Source of the DNA: Acidobacteriota bacterium
GTDB lineage: Bacteria > Acidobacteriota > Terriglobia > Terriglobales > Acidobacteriaceae
NCBI GenBank assembly: GCA_013289765.1
Contig: JABCZI010000009.1
Span: 62,001 to 126,000, forward strand
Reading direction: 5' to 3'
Length of the DNA stretch: 64,000 bases
Below the pieces are notes generated by a model. The model did not search any database, was not told the origin of the DNA, and was given only the letters and a program-made list of their open reading frames with translations. A program made the translations under genes and the position numbers. Shown one piece after another: positions 17,413 through 26,210 of this stretch (positions are counted from its first letter, which is position 1; every line of letters begins with the position of its first letter).

Positions 17413-19113
17413 ATGTTCGCGCTGAGGACAATTTCCTGGTTTAGCCTTGCGCTCTTTGAGGTGTTTGGGGTTGGGCTCGCGGCAGGTCAGAATGCCAGTC
17501 CATCAACCCAGCCTCCAGCCCAGTCGGCGCCGTCAGTTTCTGCGCGCAAAGCCATTGCGTTCGGTGATTTTGTCGACTCGACTATCCGGCAGGAGCGCCG
17601 CATGACCGACTTGCTGCGCAACTTCCATCCGATTGTTGAGACCTATATCCAGGAACAAAAGCCTGATCCCGCGCTGGGCACGTCTCCGAAGGGCGACGAC
17701 TATTTCTTAAGCCGTCTCGATCTGGGTGGCAATGCCGCCAGCACTTCAGCATTTGCAGACGAGGGGCACTTCAAGCCCGGTTGGTGGAAGAAGTTGCCCA
17801 TCAATGAGGACCCTTTCGCGGCCGCGGGGTTCGCGCAGGCGTTGTTCCCGGACCTGGACCACTTCGACCGGCAGAACTACTCGTTCGAATTTGTCCGCTG
17901 GGAAATTCTTGGAGAGGTGCGTTGCGCCGCCGTGGACGTGAAGCCTCATGAGAATTCGGGGAATCATGGCTTTGTCGGCCGGATCTGGGTGGAAGATCAG
18001 GACTTCAACATTGTGCGTTTCACCGGAACGTACACCTCGAAGGCATTCTCCAAGCGCGCGTTTCACTTCGACAGTTGGCGATTGAACACTCTGAGCATCA
18101 TGTGGATGCCTGCCTATGTTTATACCGAGGAGTCGGATCCTCACGATCCTTCGAGCCACGGATTGTGGTTCAAGGCTCAAACCAGGATCTGGGGTTACGA
18201 CATGGCACATGCAGGGGATCACCGGGAGTATGCCAAACCTCTGACGGATGCACCGGCCTGGGTCGATCCTAAGCGGCACGAAGCTTCGCAAGACTTGAGC
18301 CCGGCTTACACCTTGGGGCAGACAATCTACACGCCGGAAGACAATGTCGTGGAGCGGTTGCAAGTTGCCGGGCTGATGGCTCCCGACGGCGAAGTCGACC
18401 GCATTTTGCAGACCGTGGTTAACAATCTAATGGTGACCAACGATCTCGACCTTGCCGGGGTTCGTTGCCGTGTGTTGCTGACCATGCCGCTGGAGTCGTT
18501 CGTGATGGGACGAACCATCGTCGTCAGCCGCGGGCTTCTCGATGTGCTGCCCGATGAGGCGACGCTCGCCGCGGTGCTGGCGCACGAACTGGCGCACATC
18601 GTTTTGGGCCATTCCGCCGGCGCCGGATATTTGTCGGGCCTGACATTGCCGTTTTCGGATCGGGAGATCTTTGCCAACCTGAACTTTCATTTCGATCCCG
18701 CGCAGGAAGCCGACGCCGACAAGAAAGGTCTGGAGCTGTTTTCGAAGTCGCCATATAAAGATCAGCTTGCGAACGCAGGGCTCTTTCTGAAAGCTCTGGA
18801 AGCACGCTCTCCACAATTGCCGAACCTGCTGCATGGCCGCTTCAGCAACGATTTCGCGAGCAGCCACCTGGTCGGGATGCAGGCGCTGGCCAACACCGGT
18901 AAGCCTTTGCAGATGGATCGGGTGGATCAGATCTCTGCCTTGCCACTAGGCTCGCGAATCGTGGTCGATCCCTGGTCCGACCGGATTGAGATGCTCAAGA
19001 GCAAACCAGTTCGCCTGGAGACGGCGTCGGAGAAGAGGCCGTTCGAAGTGGGCCCATTTTTTCCGCACCTCAAGCGGTTGGATGGACAGAGCACATCCAG
19101 TGAAAAAAAGTGA
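17413..19113 (+). CDS. Exported M48-family zinc metallopeptidase
   Basis: A signal peptide (SWFSLALFEVFGVGLAAGQ) precedes about 250 residues of an N-terminal domain without a motif I know. The peptidase domain follows with VVSRGLLDVLPDEATLAAVL, the zinc motif HELAHIVLGH (about residues 393-402) and the third ligand in QEADADKKGLELF. This is the M48 (HtpX/Oma1/BepA-like) layout. The family degrades or assists folding of envelope proteins in the periplasm. The length of 566 residues is greater than for simple M48 enzymes because of the N-terminal domain. No transmembrane helices follow, so it is periplasmic and not of HtpX type. Confidence 0.9.
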   Translation: MFALRTISWFSLALFEVFGVGLAAGQNASPSTQPPAQSAPSVSARKAIAFGDFVDSTIRQERRMTDLLRNFHPIVETYIQEQKPDPALGTSPKGDDYFLSRLDLGGNAASTSAFADEGHFKPGWWKKLPINEDPFAAAGFAQALFPDLDHFDRQNYSFEFVRWEILGEVRCAAVDVKPHENSGNHGFVGRIWVEDQDFNIVRFTGTYTSKAFSKRAFHFDSWRLNTLSIMWMPAYVYTEESDPHDPSSHGLWFKAQTRIWGYDMAHAGDHREYAKPLTDAPAWVDPKRHEASQDLSPAYTLGQTIYTPEDNVVERLQVAGLMAPDGEVDRILQTVVNNLMVTNDLDLAGVRCRVLLTMPLESFVMGRTIVVSRGLLDVLPDEATLAAVLAHELAHIVLGHSAGAGYLSGLTLPFSDREIFANLNFHFDPAQEADADKKGLELFSKSPYKDQLANAGLFLKALEARSPQLPNLLHGRFSNDFASSHLVGMQALANTGKPLQMDRVDQISALPLGSRIVVDPWSDRIEMLKSKPVRLETASEKRPFEVGPFFPHLKRLDGQSTSSEKK

Positions 19114-19169
19114 GTTGCGGTGGTGATTCGCCGCAACCCACTAATCGTAGCTTTGATTCTAACCGTGGG

Positions 19170-20306
19170 CTAGATTGCCGCGATCCCATTGAATCCGACA
19201 TTCTCCGGAAGGCCGCCAACCGTTCCGAGGTTGAGCAGGGTGCCATCCGGCTGGATACCAAAGGTGCTGATCGTGCCGATCTTCCCGTCGAGGCTGTACA
19301 GGAATTTGCCATCCGCACCGATCGCGATATCCAGGTTCGTAGCCCCTGTCGGGTTCGTCCCCAGGATGGTCCCGGGCAATGCGGTCAGCGTTCCGTTGGT
19401 AGCGATGGTGAAACCGGAAATGGTGGAACTGCCGGCGTTAGAGGTGTAGACCCATTCGCCATTTGGAGTGACTGCGTTCCAGCAGCTTGCCGCGCCCGAA
19501 GTCGGGACGCTCGTGCTGATCGGCGTCAGAGTTCCGTTGGACGCAACTGCATAGGAGGAGATGGCGGATGCATTTTGTCCTCCCGCAGGGCCGGTTTCAA
19601 CCGCCAGTGCTATTCCGTTCGGCGCAAAGACAACTGAGAAAAGGCCGGGACCCGCACTTGGATTTATCACGATAGGTGACAACGTTCCGTCACTATGCAC
19701 AGCGAACGCGTCGATGTTGTTGGTTAAGCGTTCCGTCACGAGAAGGACCTGGCCGTTGGGGCTGAGGGCTAATGACGCCGCGCCGGAAGTATTAGTGCTC
19801 AAGAAACTGAGAGAATTGGGAATTGGATGCAGGGTTCCATTGTCATTGACCTGGAAGCCGGCCACGCTGCTGCTGCCACCGGTGTTGAGCACATAAACGA
19901 GATGTCCGTTCTGGGCTACGGCGTTCGGTTCGCTGCCGCCCGACAGTTTTTTGTCGGTGAGAGACAAGTCCGCACCATGAACTCGAAATACTGAGATTTC
20001 TCCGCTGCCGGCGTTGACCGCAAACAGCAGGGTATGATCCTGGCTCAGAGTGAGGGAACCTTGCGATTCCAGGGGATCGTTGTTGCCCCCGCTGCCTCGA
20101 CCGCCGGTGGCAAATCTGCGGCTTTCCTGCAATGAGCCATCCGCAGCCCGCTTGAAGGAGATGACTTCATTCCGGTCCGCGGCGTTAGTCATGACGAACA
20201 CGACGCCAGACCCTTGCGAGTGCTCGTCCTGGGCGTTGCTAAGGTTGGGGGAAACTACACTGATCGCCAGCGCGACCATCCAGAGCATATGAACTGACTT
20301 CAACAT
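19170..20306 (-). CDS. Exported beta-propeller protein, lactonase-like
   Basis: ATG 20306 has AGGAG about 8 nt upstream and starts a signal peptide (MLWMVALAISVVSPNLSNAQ). The 378-aa protein is built of repeated blades with the signatures LSPNGQVLLV, VAPNG-like loops, HSDGTLSPI and ASNGTLTPI, as in 6-phosphogluconolactonase-type (Lactonase) seven-bladed propellers. The SDGTL/NGTL repeats are typical of large secreted families in Acidobacteriota whose activity has rarely been tested. Because it is exported, a role in the cytoplasmic pentose phosphate pathway is unlikely. It converges with the M48 gene, 56 bp apart. Confidence 0.85.
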   Translation of the reverse strand: MLKSVHMLWMVALAISVVSPNLSNAQDEHSQGSGVVFVMTNAADRNEVISFKRAADGSLQESRRFATGGRGSGGNNDPLESQGSLTLSQDHTLLFAVNAGSGEISVFRVHGADLSLTDKKLSGGSEPNAVAQNGHLVYVLNTGGSSSVAGFQVNDNGTLHPIPNSLSFLSTNTSGAASLALSPNGQVLLVTERLTNNIDAFAVHSDGTLSPIVINPSAGPGLFSVVFAPNGIALAVETGPAGGQNASAISSYAVASNGTLTPISTSVPTSGAASCWNAVTPNGEWVYTSNAGSSTISGFTIATNGTLTALPGTILGTNPTGATNLDIAIGADGKFLYSLDGKIGTISTFGIQPDGTLLNLGTVGGLPENVGFNGIAAI

Positions 20307-20468
20307 TTTCCGACTCCTGCATCCTTTATGTCGCGCACCAAACGAGACGAACATGAAACATTTGTTCTCAGGTTTGGCCACGCGCATCCATGGGAGTCAT
20401 GGGGAAGAGCAAGGTTTCGGATGTTTCAAAGATTTTACATTTCGTTTTCGCCATTCCTTGGAATGCAA

Positions 20469-21113
20469 CTACAGTCTGCCACCTTCGCTTCCATCATCTG
20501 CCCACTCCGCATCACACGCGTGGCAGCGCCAAGCCGGGCGCTGCACGGGCATGGGCAGGCGGAGGAATGCGCTCATGTAGGCGATGGGGCGGTCAAGCTC
20601 CTGGAAGTTCACATCGAGCGACTGGCAGTTGGGACAGCGCGGCTGCTCATATAGTCCGACTCCCTGCACGTAGAGGCCTTCGAGAATCGGCTCGTCGAGA
20701 AGTATCTTTGCATTCTCCACATCCGCGGCGCGGACGTTGAGTTTGATGCCGCCGATGAAGTTTGAAATGAACCAATCGAGCCGGACGAGATTTTCGTCCG
20801 CGAGAAAACATTCGATGCCCGCCGATTCCAGACTGCCCTTCGCTAGCAGCGCTTCGGGCAGATCGCGAAACTGCCGGACGGTCACCAGCTCTCTCATTTC
20901 CATTTGCTGACGCGGTTCGGGTGCCGCTTCGTGGGGAAGATCGAGGTGTCTGCGGTCGAGCTCATCTTCGAGCGCATCCCAGGCCAACTCTGTCAGTGAC
21001 TCGGCACTGCGCGCCAGGCGCTGCAATTCGCCGTCGGTCATGGTGGCGTAGTTGGCCGCCAGACGGCGCTTTTCGCGTTGTTCGTCGAGATAAGAGCTAT
21101 CGAGGTAGGACAC
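20469..21113 (-). CDS. DUF2007-like signal-transducing protein with C-terminal zinc ribbon
   Basis: Residues LVTVRQFRDLPEALLAKGSL followed by ESAGIECFLADENLV and GIKLNVRAADVENAKILLDE match the DUF2007 (GlnB-like fold) family. The N-terminal part carries the MTDGELQRLARSAESLTELA helix pair often found before it. The C-terminus has CPNC and CHAC, a likely zinc ribbon. Partners and ligand are unknown. The start is uncertain: GTG 21113 is used because the frame further upstream (to 21245) runs through dispersed repeats and begins only at a TTG. It lies downstream of the LigC-type ligase on the same strand, separated by repeats. Confidence 0.78.
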   Translation of the reverse strand: MSYLDSSYLDEQREKRRLAANYATMTDGELQRLARSAESLTELAWDALEDELDRRHLDLPHEAAPEPRQQMEMRELVTVRQFRDLPEALLAKGSLESAGIECFLADENLVRLDWFISNFIGGIKLNVRAADVENAKILLDEPILEGLYVQGVGLYEQPRCPNCQSLDVNFQELDRPIAYMSAFLRLPMPVQRPAWRCHACDAEWADDGSEGGRL

Positions 21114-21163
21114 TTGGGAAGCATACTGCGGGCGAGCGTAAATGGCCAACTGCGCGTTATGAA

Positions 21164-21303
21164 TCGGCTCCCGGCTTCCGGCTTCCGGAACAAGTCGACG
21201 CGGTATTGCGAAGAACAGGAACCGGACGCCGGTTTTCGGAGACAAGAGAGCTGTCGAGCTTCGCTCGACCCGACAGCAGGGGGCGGGCTGTCTCTACATG
21301 AGC
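21164..21303. repeat. Dispersed repeats: CGGCTTCCGGA element and GACAGC palindrome
   Basis: CGGCTCCCGGCTTCCGGCTT begins at 21164. At 21272-21303 lies a GACAGC/GCTGTC palindrome ending CTACATGAG, the reverse-orientation relative of the units at 58117 and 59698. The same two elements also occur together at 58089-58153. Confidence 0.55.
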
Positions 21304-21315
21304 ATTGTGATGAGT

Positions 21316-22341
21316 TCACAACAAGTCCAAGGCCGAGCGGTTTTCGCGTTCGACTTGTTTCATGGTGCAAGCTTTAGGAGATTTTTCGGGGCGCCAGCGC
21401 AGAAACTTTGTGCCGTGGCGAAAGCGGCCTCCGGTGAAGTGATCGAATTGCACTTCGGCGACAAGTTTGGGATCGAGCGGCTGCCATTCGGTGGAGCGTT
21501 TCTTGCTCCAGCGGCTGGGGCCTCCAGGAGCCTTACCGGTAAATCCCGGCGGCTTGAGTAGCTTTTCCAGTTTCTTAGTGAGTGCGGGTCGTTCCGCGGC
21601 TTGGATCGAAGACGTAAATCCCACATGATCGAGTAGGCCTTCGTCGTTGTAAAGGCCAAGCAGTAGGGAACCAACGACGGGTTGCTTTTCAAGATAGCGA
21701 AAGCCTCCGACGACGCAATCGGCGGTGCGCTGGCGCTTGATCTTCTGCATGCCGGTGCGCTCGCCGCTCTGGTAGGGAAGGTCGCGCCGTTTGGCGATCA
21801 CGCCATCGAGCGCGGTTCCCATCTGAAACCATTTGCGGGCTTCGGTGAAATCTTCGGTGACCGGAGAAAGACGGATGGATTCATTCGTCTTCAGATATTT
21901 GTGAAAGAATTCATCGAGCCGTTTACGGCGATCTTCGAGCGGCACATCGGCCACTGATCTGCCTTTGTCGTCAACCAGCAAATCAAAAACAATAAAAGTA
22001 GCAGGCGTGGCCTTGCTGAGTTTTTCGATACGGCTGGCGGCGGGATGAATTCGCTGCAGCAGCGCGTCGAACGATAATCCGCCATCGCTGGGAATCACGA
22101 TTTCACCATCAAGAACAAAGCGTTGAGCTTTGAGGGCCGCGAGCGCGGCGACGAGTTCGGGAAAGTATCGAGTCAGGGGCTTCTGCGACTTTGACATCAA
22201 GTTGAGGTGCTTGCCATCGCGAAAAGCCAGGCAGCGGAAACCGTCCCACTTAGGTTCGTATTGCCATTCAGGGCCGGAGGGAAGTTCGGTGGCGGGCAGG
22301 GCCTCCATCGGCTGATAGCTCTTCTTAAGAGGCAGGCTCAT
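21316..22341 (-). CDS. ATP-dependent DNA ligase (LigC-like)
   Basis: A second ATP-dependent ligase of 341 residues. Motif I is YEPKWDGFRC with the adenylated Lys near residue 31; others are FVLDGEIVIP, FIVFDLLVDDKG, LDGVIAKRRD and MQKIKRQRTADCVVGGF leading into the OB-fold. The family seals nicks and in mycobacteria (LigC) acts as a back-up end-joining or excision-repair ligase. It differs clearly in sequence from the ligase at 11.3 kb, so it is not a recent duplicate. ATG 22341 starts the protein within a few residues of the conserved domain. No Ku gene is nearby. Confidence 0.93.
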   Translation of the reverse strand: MSLPLKKSYQPMEALPATELPSGPEWQYEPKWDGFRCLAFRDGKHLNLMSKSQKPLTRYFPELVAALAALKAQRFVLDGEIVIPSDGGLSFDALLQRIHPAASRIEKLSKATPATFIVFDLLVDDKGRSVADVPLEDRRKRLDEFFHKYLKTNESIRLSPVTEDFTEARKWFQMGTALDGVIAKRRDLPYQSGERTGMQKIKRQRTADCVVGGFRYLEKQPVVGSLLLGLYNDEGLLDHVGFTSSIQAAERPALTKKLEKLLKPPGFTGKAPGGPSRWSKKRSTEWQPLDPKLVAEVQFDHFTGGRFRHGTKFLRWRPEKSPKACTMKQVERENRSALDLL

Positions 22342-22433
22342 TGCGCCCTTAAGATGCGGATCTGGGCCGAGGCGTTCAACGAGTACGCGAGATAGCAGAG
22401 GAGGGAATATGTCTATTCAAATGCCTGCGACCA

Positions 22434-22512
22434 CTGGGGCTAAAGCCCAGTCTGATTTCAGAGCTTTCCGCGACGCTGAAGCGCCGCTCTTCCACGTGAC
22501 GCCGCTCTTCCA
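22434..22512. repeat. REP-like palindrome and 13-nt direct repeat
   Basis: CTGGGGCTAAAGCCCAG (22434-22450) is a GGCTRAAGCC-type palindrome. CGCCGCTCTTCCA follows twice, at 22482 and 22500. These fill the space between the ligase gene and the terminator at 22521. Confidence 0.55.
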
Positions 22513-22520
22513 GTGACTTC

Positions 22521-22560
22521 AAAATACAAACGGCCCGCAGGCATAAAACCTGCGGGCCGT
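22521..22560 (-). terminator. Strong Rho-independent terminator, leftward
   Basis: A perfect 12-bp GC-rich stem (22530-22541 with 22549-22560, 7-nt loop) is followed on the minus strand by TTTGTATTTT. No protein gene ends near it: the closest leftward gene, the TonB receptor, stops about 390 nt upstream. This implies a transcript that covers 22560-22949. Confidence 0.85.
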
Positions 22561-22880
22561 CCGGTGGACTGTTTGGGATTGACCAAGAGGTGGTCACTCT
22601 ACGTGGCCTCTCACGGCGACTCCCGGGTCTGGGCTTAAGCACAAGGCTGAAGCCTCGAGGATGACAGCCTTCGCCGACCTAAGCGATGCAATCATCCGTA
22701 CTCACCGGCTAGTGTGCGGACTGTAGCTTCGTCGCGTCGAGATCTGGTCTGGCTCGATCTGCCGCGTCCGAAGCCCCGCTTAGAGCAACCAGCTCTAAGT
22801 TTCAGCCACCTCACCTGGTCTTAGACTCCCACAACATTTACCACTACAATCAGAACTTGTCATTCGACCACCTCCTTCCG
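22530..22880 (-). ncRNA. Candidate structured RNA (about 350 nt) ending in a terminator
   Basis: This 600-bp gap has no conventional gene on either strand, yet its minus strand is rich in structure. An 11-bp pairing (one G-U) joins 22876-22866 to 22595-22585 and would close a domain of about 290 nt. Inside are an 8-bp hairpin CTTAGAGC/GCTCTAAG (22799-22779), an AGGCT/AGCCT hairpin near 22645, and a TGACCA/TGGTCA hairpin that competes with the closing stem. A strong terminator ends it. The 5' arm of the closing stem contains the Shine-Dalgarno of a 22-codon ORF, so folding could hide or expose it. It does not fit tmRNA, RNase P, SRP or 6S RNA as I know them. It may be a new RNA, a 3'-UTR-derived RNA of the TonB receptor transcript, or a mobile repeat. 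Confidence 0.5.
22795..22863 (-). CDS. Possible 22-aa Cys-rich peptide inside the candidate RNA
   Basis: ATG 22863 follows AGGAGG with 7 nt between (22876-22871), the best ribosome site in this region. The peptide begins MTSSDCSGKCCGSLRPG and ends at TAG 22797-22795, inside the 8-bp hairpin. Three Cys in CxxxCC recall small metal-binding or redox peptides. It is too short to judge by codon use. It might be a leader peptide controlling the RNA rather than a functional protein. Confidence 0.35.
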   Translation of the reverse strand: MTSSDCSGKCCGSLRPGEVAET

Positions 22881-22948
22881 GTGTAATCGCAGATTAGTAC
22901 GAAATTCCGCTGTGCGTCAACCCTTCCGGGAAAGTTTTTCAGCCGCTG

Positions 22949-25915
22949 CTATTCCACTCCCGAAAGCCAGCGGAAACCAATCGAAGCGGTGGGGTGATAA
23001 AACTCCCGCTGGATGGGATACGGGGTGCTGCCCTGATAGAACCCGAATGGTTCGTTGCTCAGGTTCAGGCCGTAGGCCACCAGGCTGAGTCCCTTGTAGA
23101 GGCGGTAGCTGCCCTGGATGTCATATTGCGTATGAGCGTAGAGATGCTGGTCGCCGTTCGGACCTTTCAGCCCCGTAACGGGGTCGTTCGGGGTTCCGTT
23201 GTTCACCCAGAAGTAAGAAAAGATGCTGGCATCGTTGTGGCTGACCGCGAAGCGCATGGCGAAGCGGGCTTTATCGTAAGTAAATCCGACGTTCCAGTTG
23301 TTCGGAGCCTGGCGCGGAAGTGTGGGATGGTCCGTTCTGCCGCCATTAAAGCCAGCGGGGAAACTAACCTGCGAGGTGCTGTAGCTGTAGTTTGCGGAAA
23401 CCCCAAAGCCGCTCAGCAGGCCGGGAAGAAACGACAGCCGTTGTTCCCACGCTGCCTCAATGCCGGTGATGTGACCGTTCGGCCCGTTGATCGATTGAGC
23501 CAGATCGTAGGAAGGGGCTGTCGGGAATGGAGTACCAGACCCGCCCGGCAGCAGGGTTGTTGTTGGATAGATGGGATTGGTCAAAGTCTTATAGAAGAAA
23601 CCCGCCTGCAGGATGCCGTAAGGCCGAAAGTAATGCTCGACCAGAACATCGTAGTTGTTTGCCCGGGTAGGCTTCAGGGCTGGATTGCCAACCACTTCCG
23701 TGGGCGGCGTGAAGTTTGGATCTAATTGCCTCGAGGGCACGATGTCCGAGAAGTTGGGACGCGAAATGCCCATGCCAAAGGTTGCGCGAAGGTTTGTATC
23801 CTGCTGGAGCCGGTATTGCAACTGGATGCTGGGCAACACATTGACGTAACTTCCGCTGCCGTTCAGGGCAGTCGTGCTGACCCAGCTTCCAGCGCTGAGG
23901 TTAACCTGATTGGCGCGATAGGTGTCGTTGGTGGCCTCAAAGCGGAGGCCGGTCTGGATGGTGAAGCGGTTAAATCCGATGGTGTTCATGAGGTAGCCGG
24001 CGTAGACGCGCTCGGTGGCGTCGAAATCCGCCGGATCCGACTGAACGCGGCTGGCGCTCAGATCGTAGCCCAGGTTCGAAATGTTGGCGTTCGCCATCTG
24101 AACAATCTTGCTGTAGCTGGACATCGGTCCGTATTGATAGGCCTTGTCGTAGTACGTGGGATTGGTGAAGGTGCTGAGAACCTGATTGAGGCCGATGTTT
24201 ACCGACGGGTTGTCAAAGATGAAATCGTTCTCGGACTGCGTTTTGTGAGCGTTGCGAACCTTGAATCCAACTTCGAACGTGCCGTAGTGGTCGTGAACGC
24301 TATAACGCCGTCCCACCGATGCGGCTCCTTGCAAATTCAGTTGCGTGCTGGCGTAGTTGGGAATGGTGTAGGAGGACAAAGAATAGGTGCTGGGATTGTA
24401 GATGTTGGTGCCGTCGAGTACGGGGAACTGGGGCTCGTATAAGCGGCCTGAATTGGCGGCGAAATCAATGCCCGGCGTGATCGGGTTACCGGTTGCATCG
24501 AAAGATGGCGCCGGTCCGGCAAAACTCGCTGTCGAAAAATCCTGTCCGCCAATGTTGTGGGCGCGAGAAACGGCGAACTCGTAAGTGATGAGCGTGGAGG
24601 TAAGGTCGTTCCTTCCACCCGTCAGGCCGCTGAAAATCTGCTGATCTGGCCGGCGAATGTATTCGCGGTACTTCATCTTTCCGGGTTGGCAGGGATTGCT
24701 GCCTGGACTGGTCGCATCCGCCAACTGATTAATCGGAGTGCAGTCGGACACGTTGTCGAAAGTCATCTGAGTGCCGCTCACGGATTTTAAGGTGTTGCCT
24801 ACGGTCGGCGTATAGACGTAGGTGTCGCCAAAATCGTGGAAGTCGGAATAAAGGCCTTTGAAATAAACGCTGGAGCCGGGCTTGATCGTGTAGTCGATTT
24901 CTGGCGAGAAGCCGTAGCGGGTCCGGTAATATTTGTAGGTGCGAAGATCAGCGGTAGGGAAGTAAGCATAATTGGTGCCCGCCGAATCCGTGATTGTGGT
25001 TGGCCCGGGTTCGAGATCGTTGATCCCTCGACCATTCCAGTCGTAAGAACTTCCCAACAAGAAACCCCACTGCTTGCGGCTACCGGCGCGCTGACCTACG
25101 GTTCCATTGAATGCATCGAGCCAGCGTCCGCCGATGATGTTGGTGTAACCGCCTTGTCCTTCGAAATCGTACAGCGGTTTTTCACCAGGCGTTTTGGTTA
25201 CGAGATTGACCGAGCCACCGATGGCGTCGCCGTCCTGGTTGGCGGATAGCGTCTTGTTGACTTCAATGCGGTCGACCAGGCTGGAAGGAATAACGTCCAA
25301 TTTGATGTTGCGCACGTTGCCTTCCGGAGAAGGCAGATTCACGCCGTCAACCGTTACGTTGCTTAAGCGCGGCTCCGTGCCGCGAATCTGGACGTACTTT
25401 CCCTCGCCCTCATCGCGTTCCAGCGAAACGCTGGGCAGCCGGCCCACGGCGTCTGCAATGTTGGTGTTCGGAAGACTGGTGATCACCTGCGACGGCAGGA
25501 CTTGCACGATGTTATCCGCGGTGCGTTCAATGTTGATTGCTTCCACCTCGCCAAGCTGGCGGTCTCCATTCACGGTAACGACCTGACTGGCGGATTCAAT
25601 TTGGAGAGTAGCGTCCAAGTGTGCGACCTGGCCCGCGACGACGGTCGCAGAGGTTGAAAATGGCGAAAATCCTACGTAGGACACCGAGATCGTATACGTG
25701 CCTGGGGCGAGGTTGGAAATGAGGTATTGCCCCTGAGCATCCGAGACGGCGGAAGGCCCCTTCTGCACTTCAACGCGCGCGCCCGGCAAAACGGCGTCGC
25801 TGGAGTCTTTAACCGTACCCGCGATCATACCTCGATCAGTCTGTGCTGCTGCGAAGCCCGAACCAATAATGGCGACGATGAGGGTCAGAAAAAGGGAATA
25901 GAAAGCGGAACGCAT
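22949..25915 (-). CDS. TonB-dependent receptor with carboxypeptidase-like regulatory domain
   Basis: A 988-aa outer-membrane receptor. A signal peptide (SLFLTLIVAIIGSGFAAAQ) is followed by a carboxypeptidase-regulatory-like beta domain (residues about 28-110, GTVKDSSDAVLPGARVEV), then the plug (SLPNTNIADAVGRLPSVSLE, IRGTEPRLSNVTVDGVNLP, NQDGDAIGGSVNLVTKTPG) and a 22-stranded barrel ending with an aromatic-rich strand (ASIGFRW). The plug matches the Caulobacter-type receptor group (TIGR01782-like), often linked to polysaccharide or plant-derived carbon uptake. The ligand cannot be named, and no SusD-like or ExbBD genes are nearby. GGGAGG precedes the ATG. The candidate RNA lies directly downstream. 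Confidence 0.93.
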   Translation of the reverse strand: MRSAFYSLFLTLIVAIIGSGFAAAQTDRGMIAGTVKDSSDAVLPGARVEVQKGPSAVSDAQGQYLISNLAPGTYTISVSYVGFSPFSTSATVVAGQVAHLDATLQIESASQVVTVNGDRQLGEVEAINIERTADNIVQVLPSQVITSLPNTNIADAVGRLPSVSLERDEGEGKYVQIRGTEPRLSNVTVDGVNLPSPEGNVRNIKLDVIPSSLVDRIEVNKTLSANQDGDAIGGSVNLVTKTPGEKPLYDFEGQGGYTNIIGGRWLDAFNGTVGQRAGSRKQWGFLLGSSYDWNGRGINDLEPGPTTITDSAGTNYAYFPTADLRTYKYYRTRYGFSPEIDYTIKPGSSVYFKGLYSDFHDFGDTYVYTPTVGNTLKSVSGTQMTFDNVSDCTPINQLADATSPGSNPCQPGKMKYREYIRRPDQQIFSGLTGGRNDLTSTLITYEFAVSRAHNIGGQDFSTASFAGPAPSFDATGNPITPGIDFAANSGRLYEPQFPVLDGTNIYNPSTYSLSSYTIPNYASTQLNLQGAASVGRRYSVHDHYGTFEVGFKVRNAHKTQSENDFIFDNPSVNIGLNQVLSTFTNPTYYDKAYQYGPMSSYSKIVQMANANISNLGYDLSASRVQSDPADFDATERVYAGYLMNTIGFNRFTIQTGLRFEATNDTYRANQVNLSAGSWVSTTALNGSGSYVNVLPSIQLQYRLQQDTNLRATFGMGISRPNFSDIVPSRQLDPNFTPPTEVVGNPALKPTRANNYDVLVEHYFRPYGILQAGFFYKTLTNPIYPTTTLLPGGSGTPFPTAPSYDLAQSINGPNGHITGIEAAWEQRLSFLPGLLSGFGVSANYSYSTSQVSFPAGFNGGRTDHPTLPRQAPNNWNVGFTYDKARFAMRFAVSHNDASIFSYFWVNNGTPNDPVTGLKGPNGDQHLYAHTQYDIQGSYRLYKGLSLVAYGLNLSNEPFGFYQGSTPYPIQREFYHPTASIGFRWLSGVE

Positions 25916-26210
25916 CGAACGTAGTCCTCCCAGTAGGTTTTAAAGTTTTACAAATGCGACAAGGCCTGATGCCCCAAGCAACGCGGCCTGATGCGGAGTC
26001 AAATGTCGCTGTGCTAAGTGGCGAGACTAGAGTGCCCATGTAAACTGCGAGTTACGGCGAGATGAACGGGGTGTGAATAGTTTTCATCGGGAAAGAGCTT
26101 AAATATGCCAGATTCTTTCAGGGGTCTTTCACTTTCATGGTGTATGGCGCCACGTCGGCATCGAGGGATGCCAAGCTCTCGGTTAACTTGGAAGTTCTGG
26201 AAAAAGGACG

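Noticed and set aside
22530-22880. tmRNA, RNase P RNA, SRP RNA or 6S RNA
   Set aside because: None of the conserved core sequences of these RNAs is visible, and the terminal CCA/T-arm of tmRNA is absent. Kept as an unassigned RNA candidate.
22861-22880. 16S rRNA 3' end (CACCTCCTT on the plus strand)
   Set aside because: Only the anti-Shine-Dalgarno letters match; no 16S sequence precedes them. It is the complement of a good ribosome site on the minus strand.
23726-24442. Long plus-strand ORF opposite the TonB receptor
   Set aside because: It mirrors codon structure of the receptor gene on the other strand; no domain or ribosome site.
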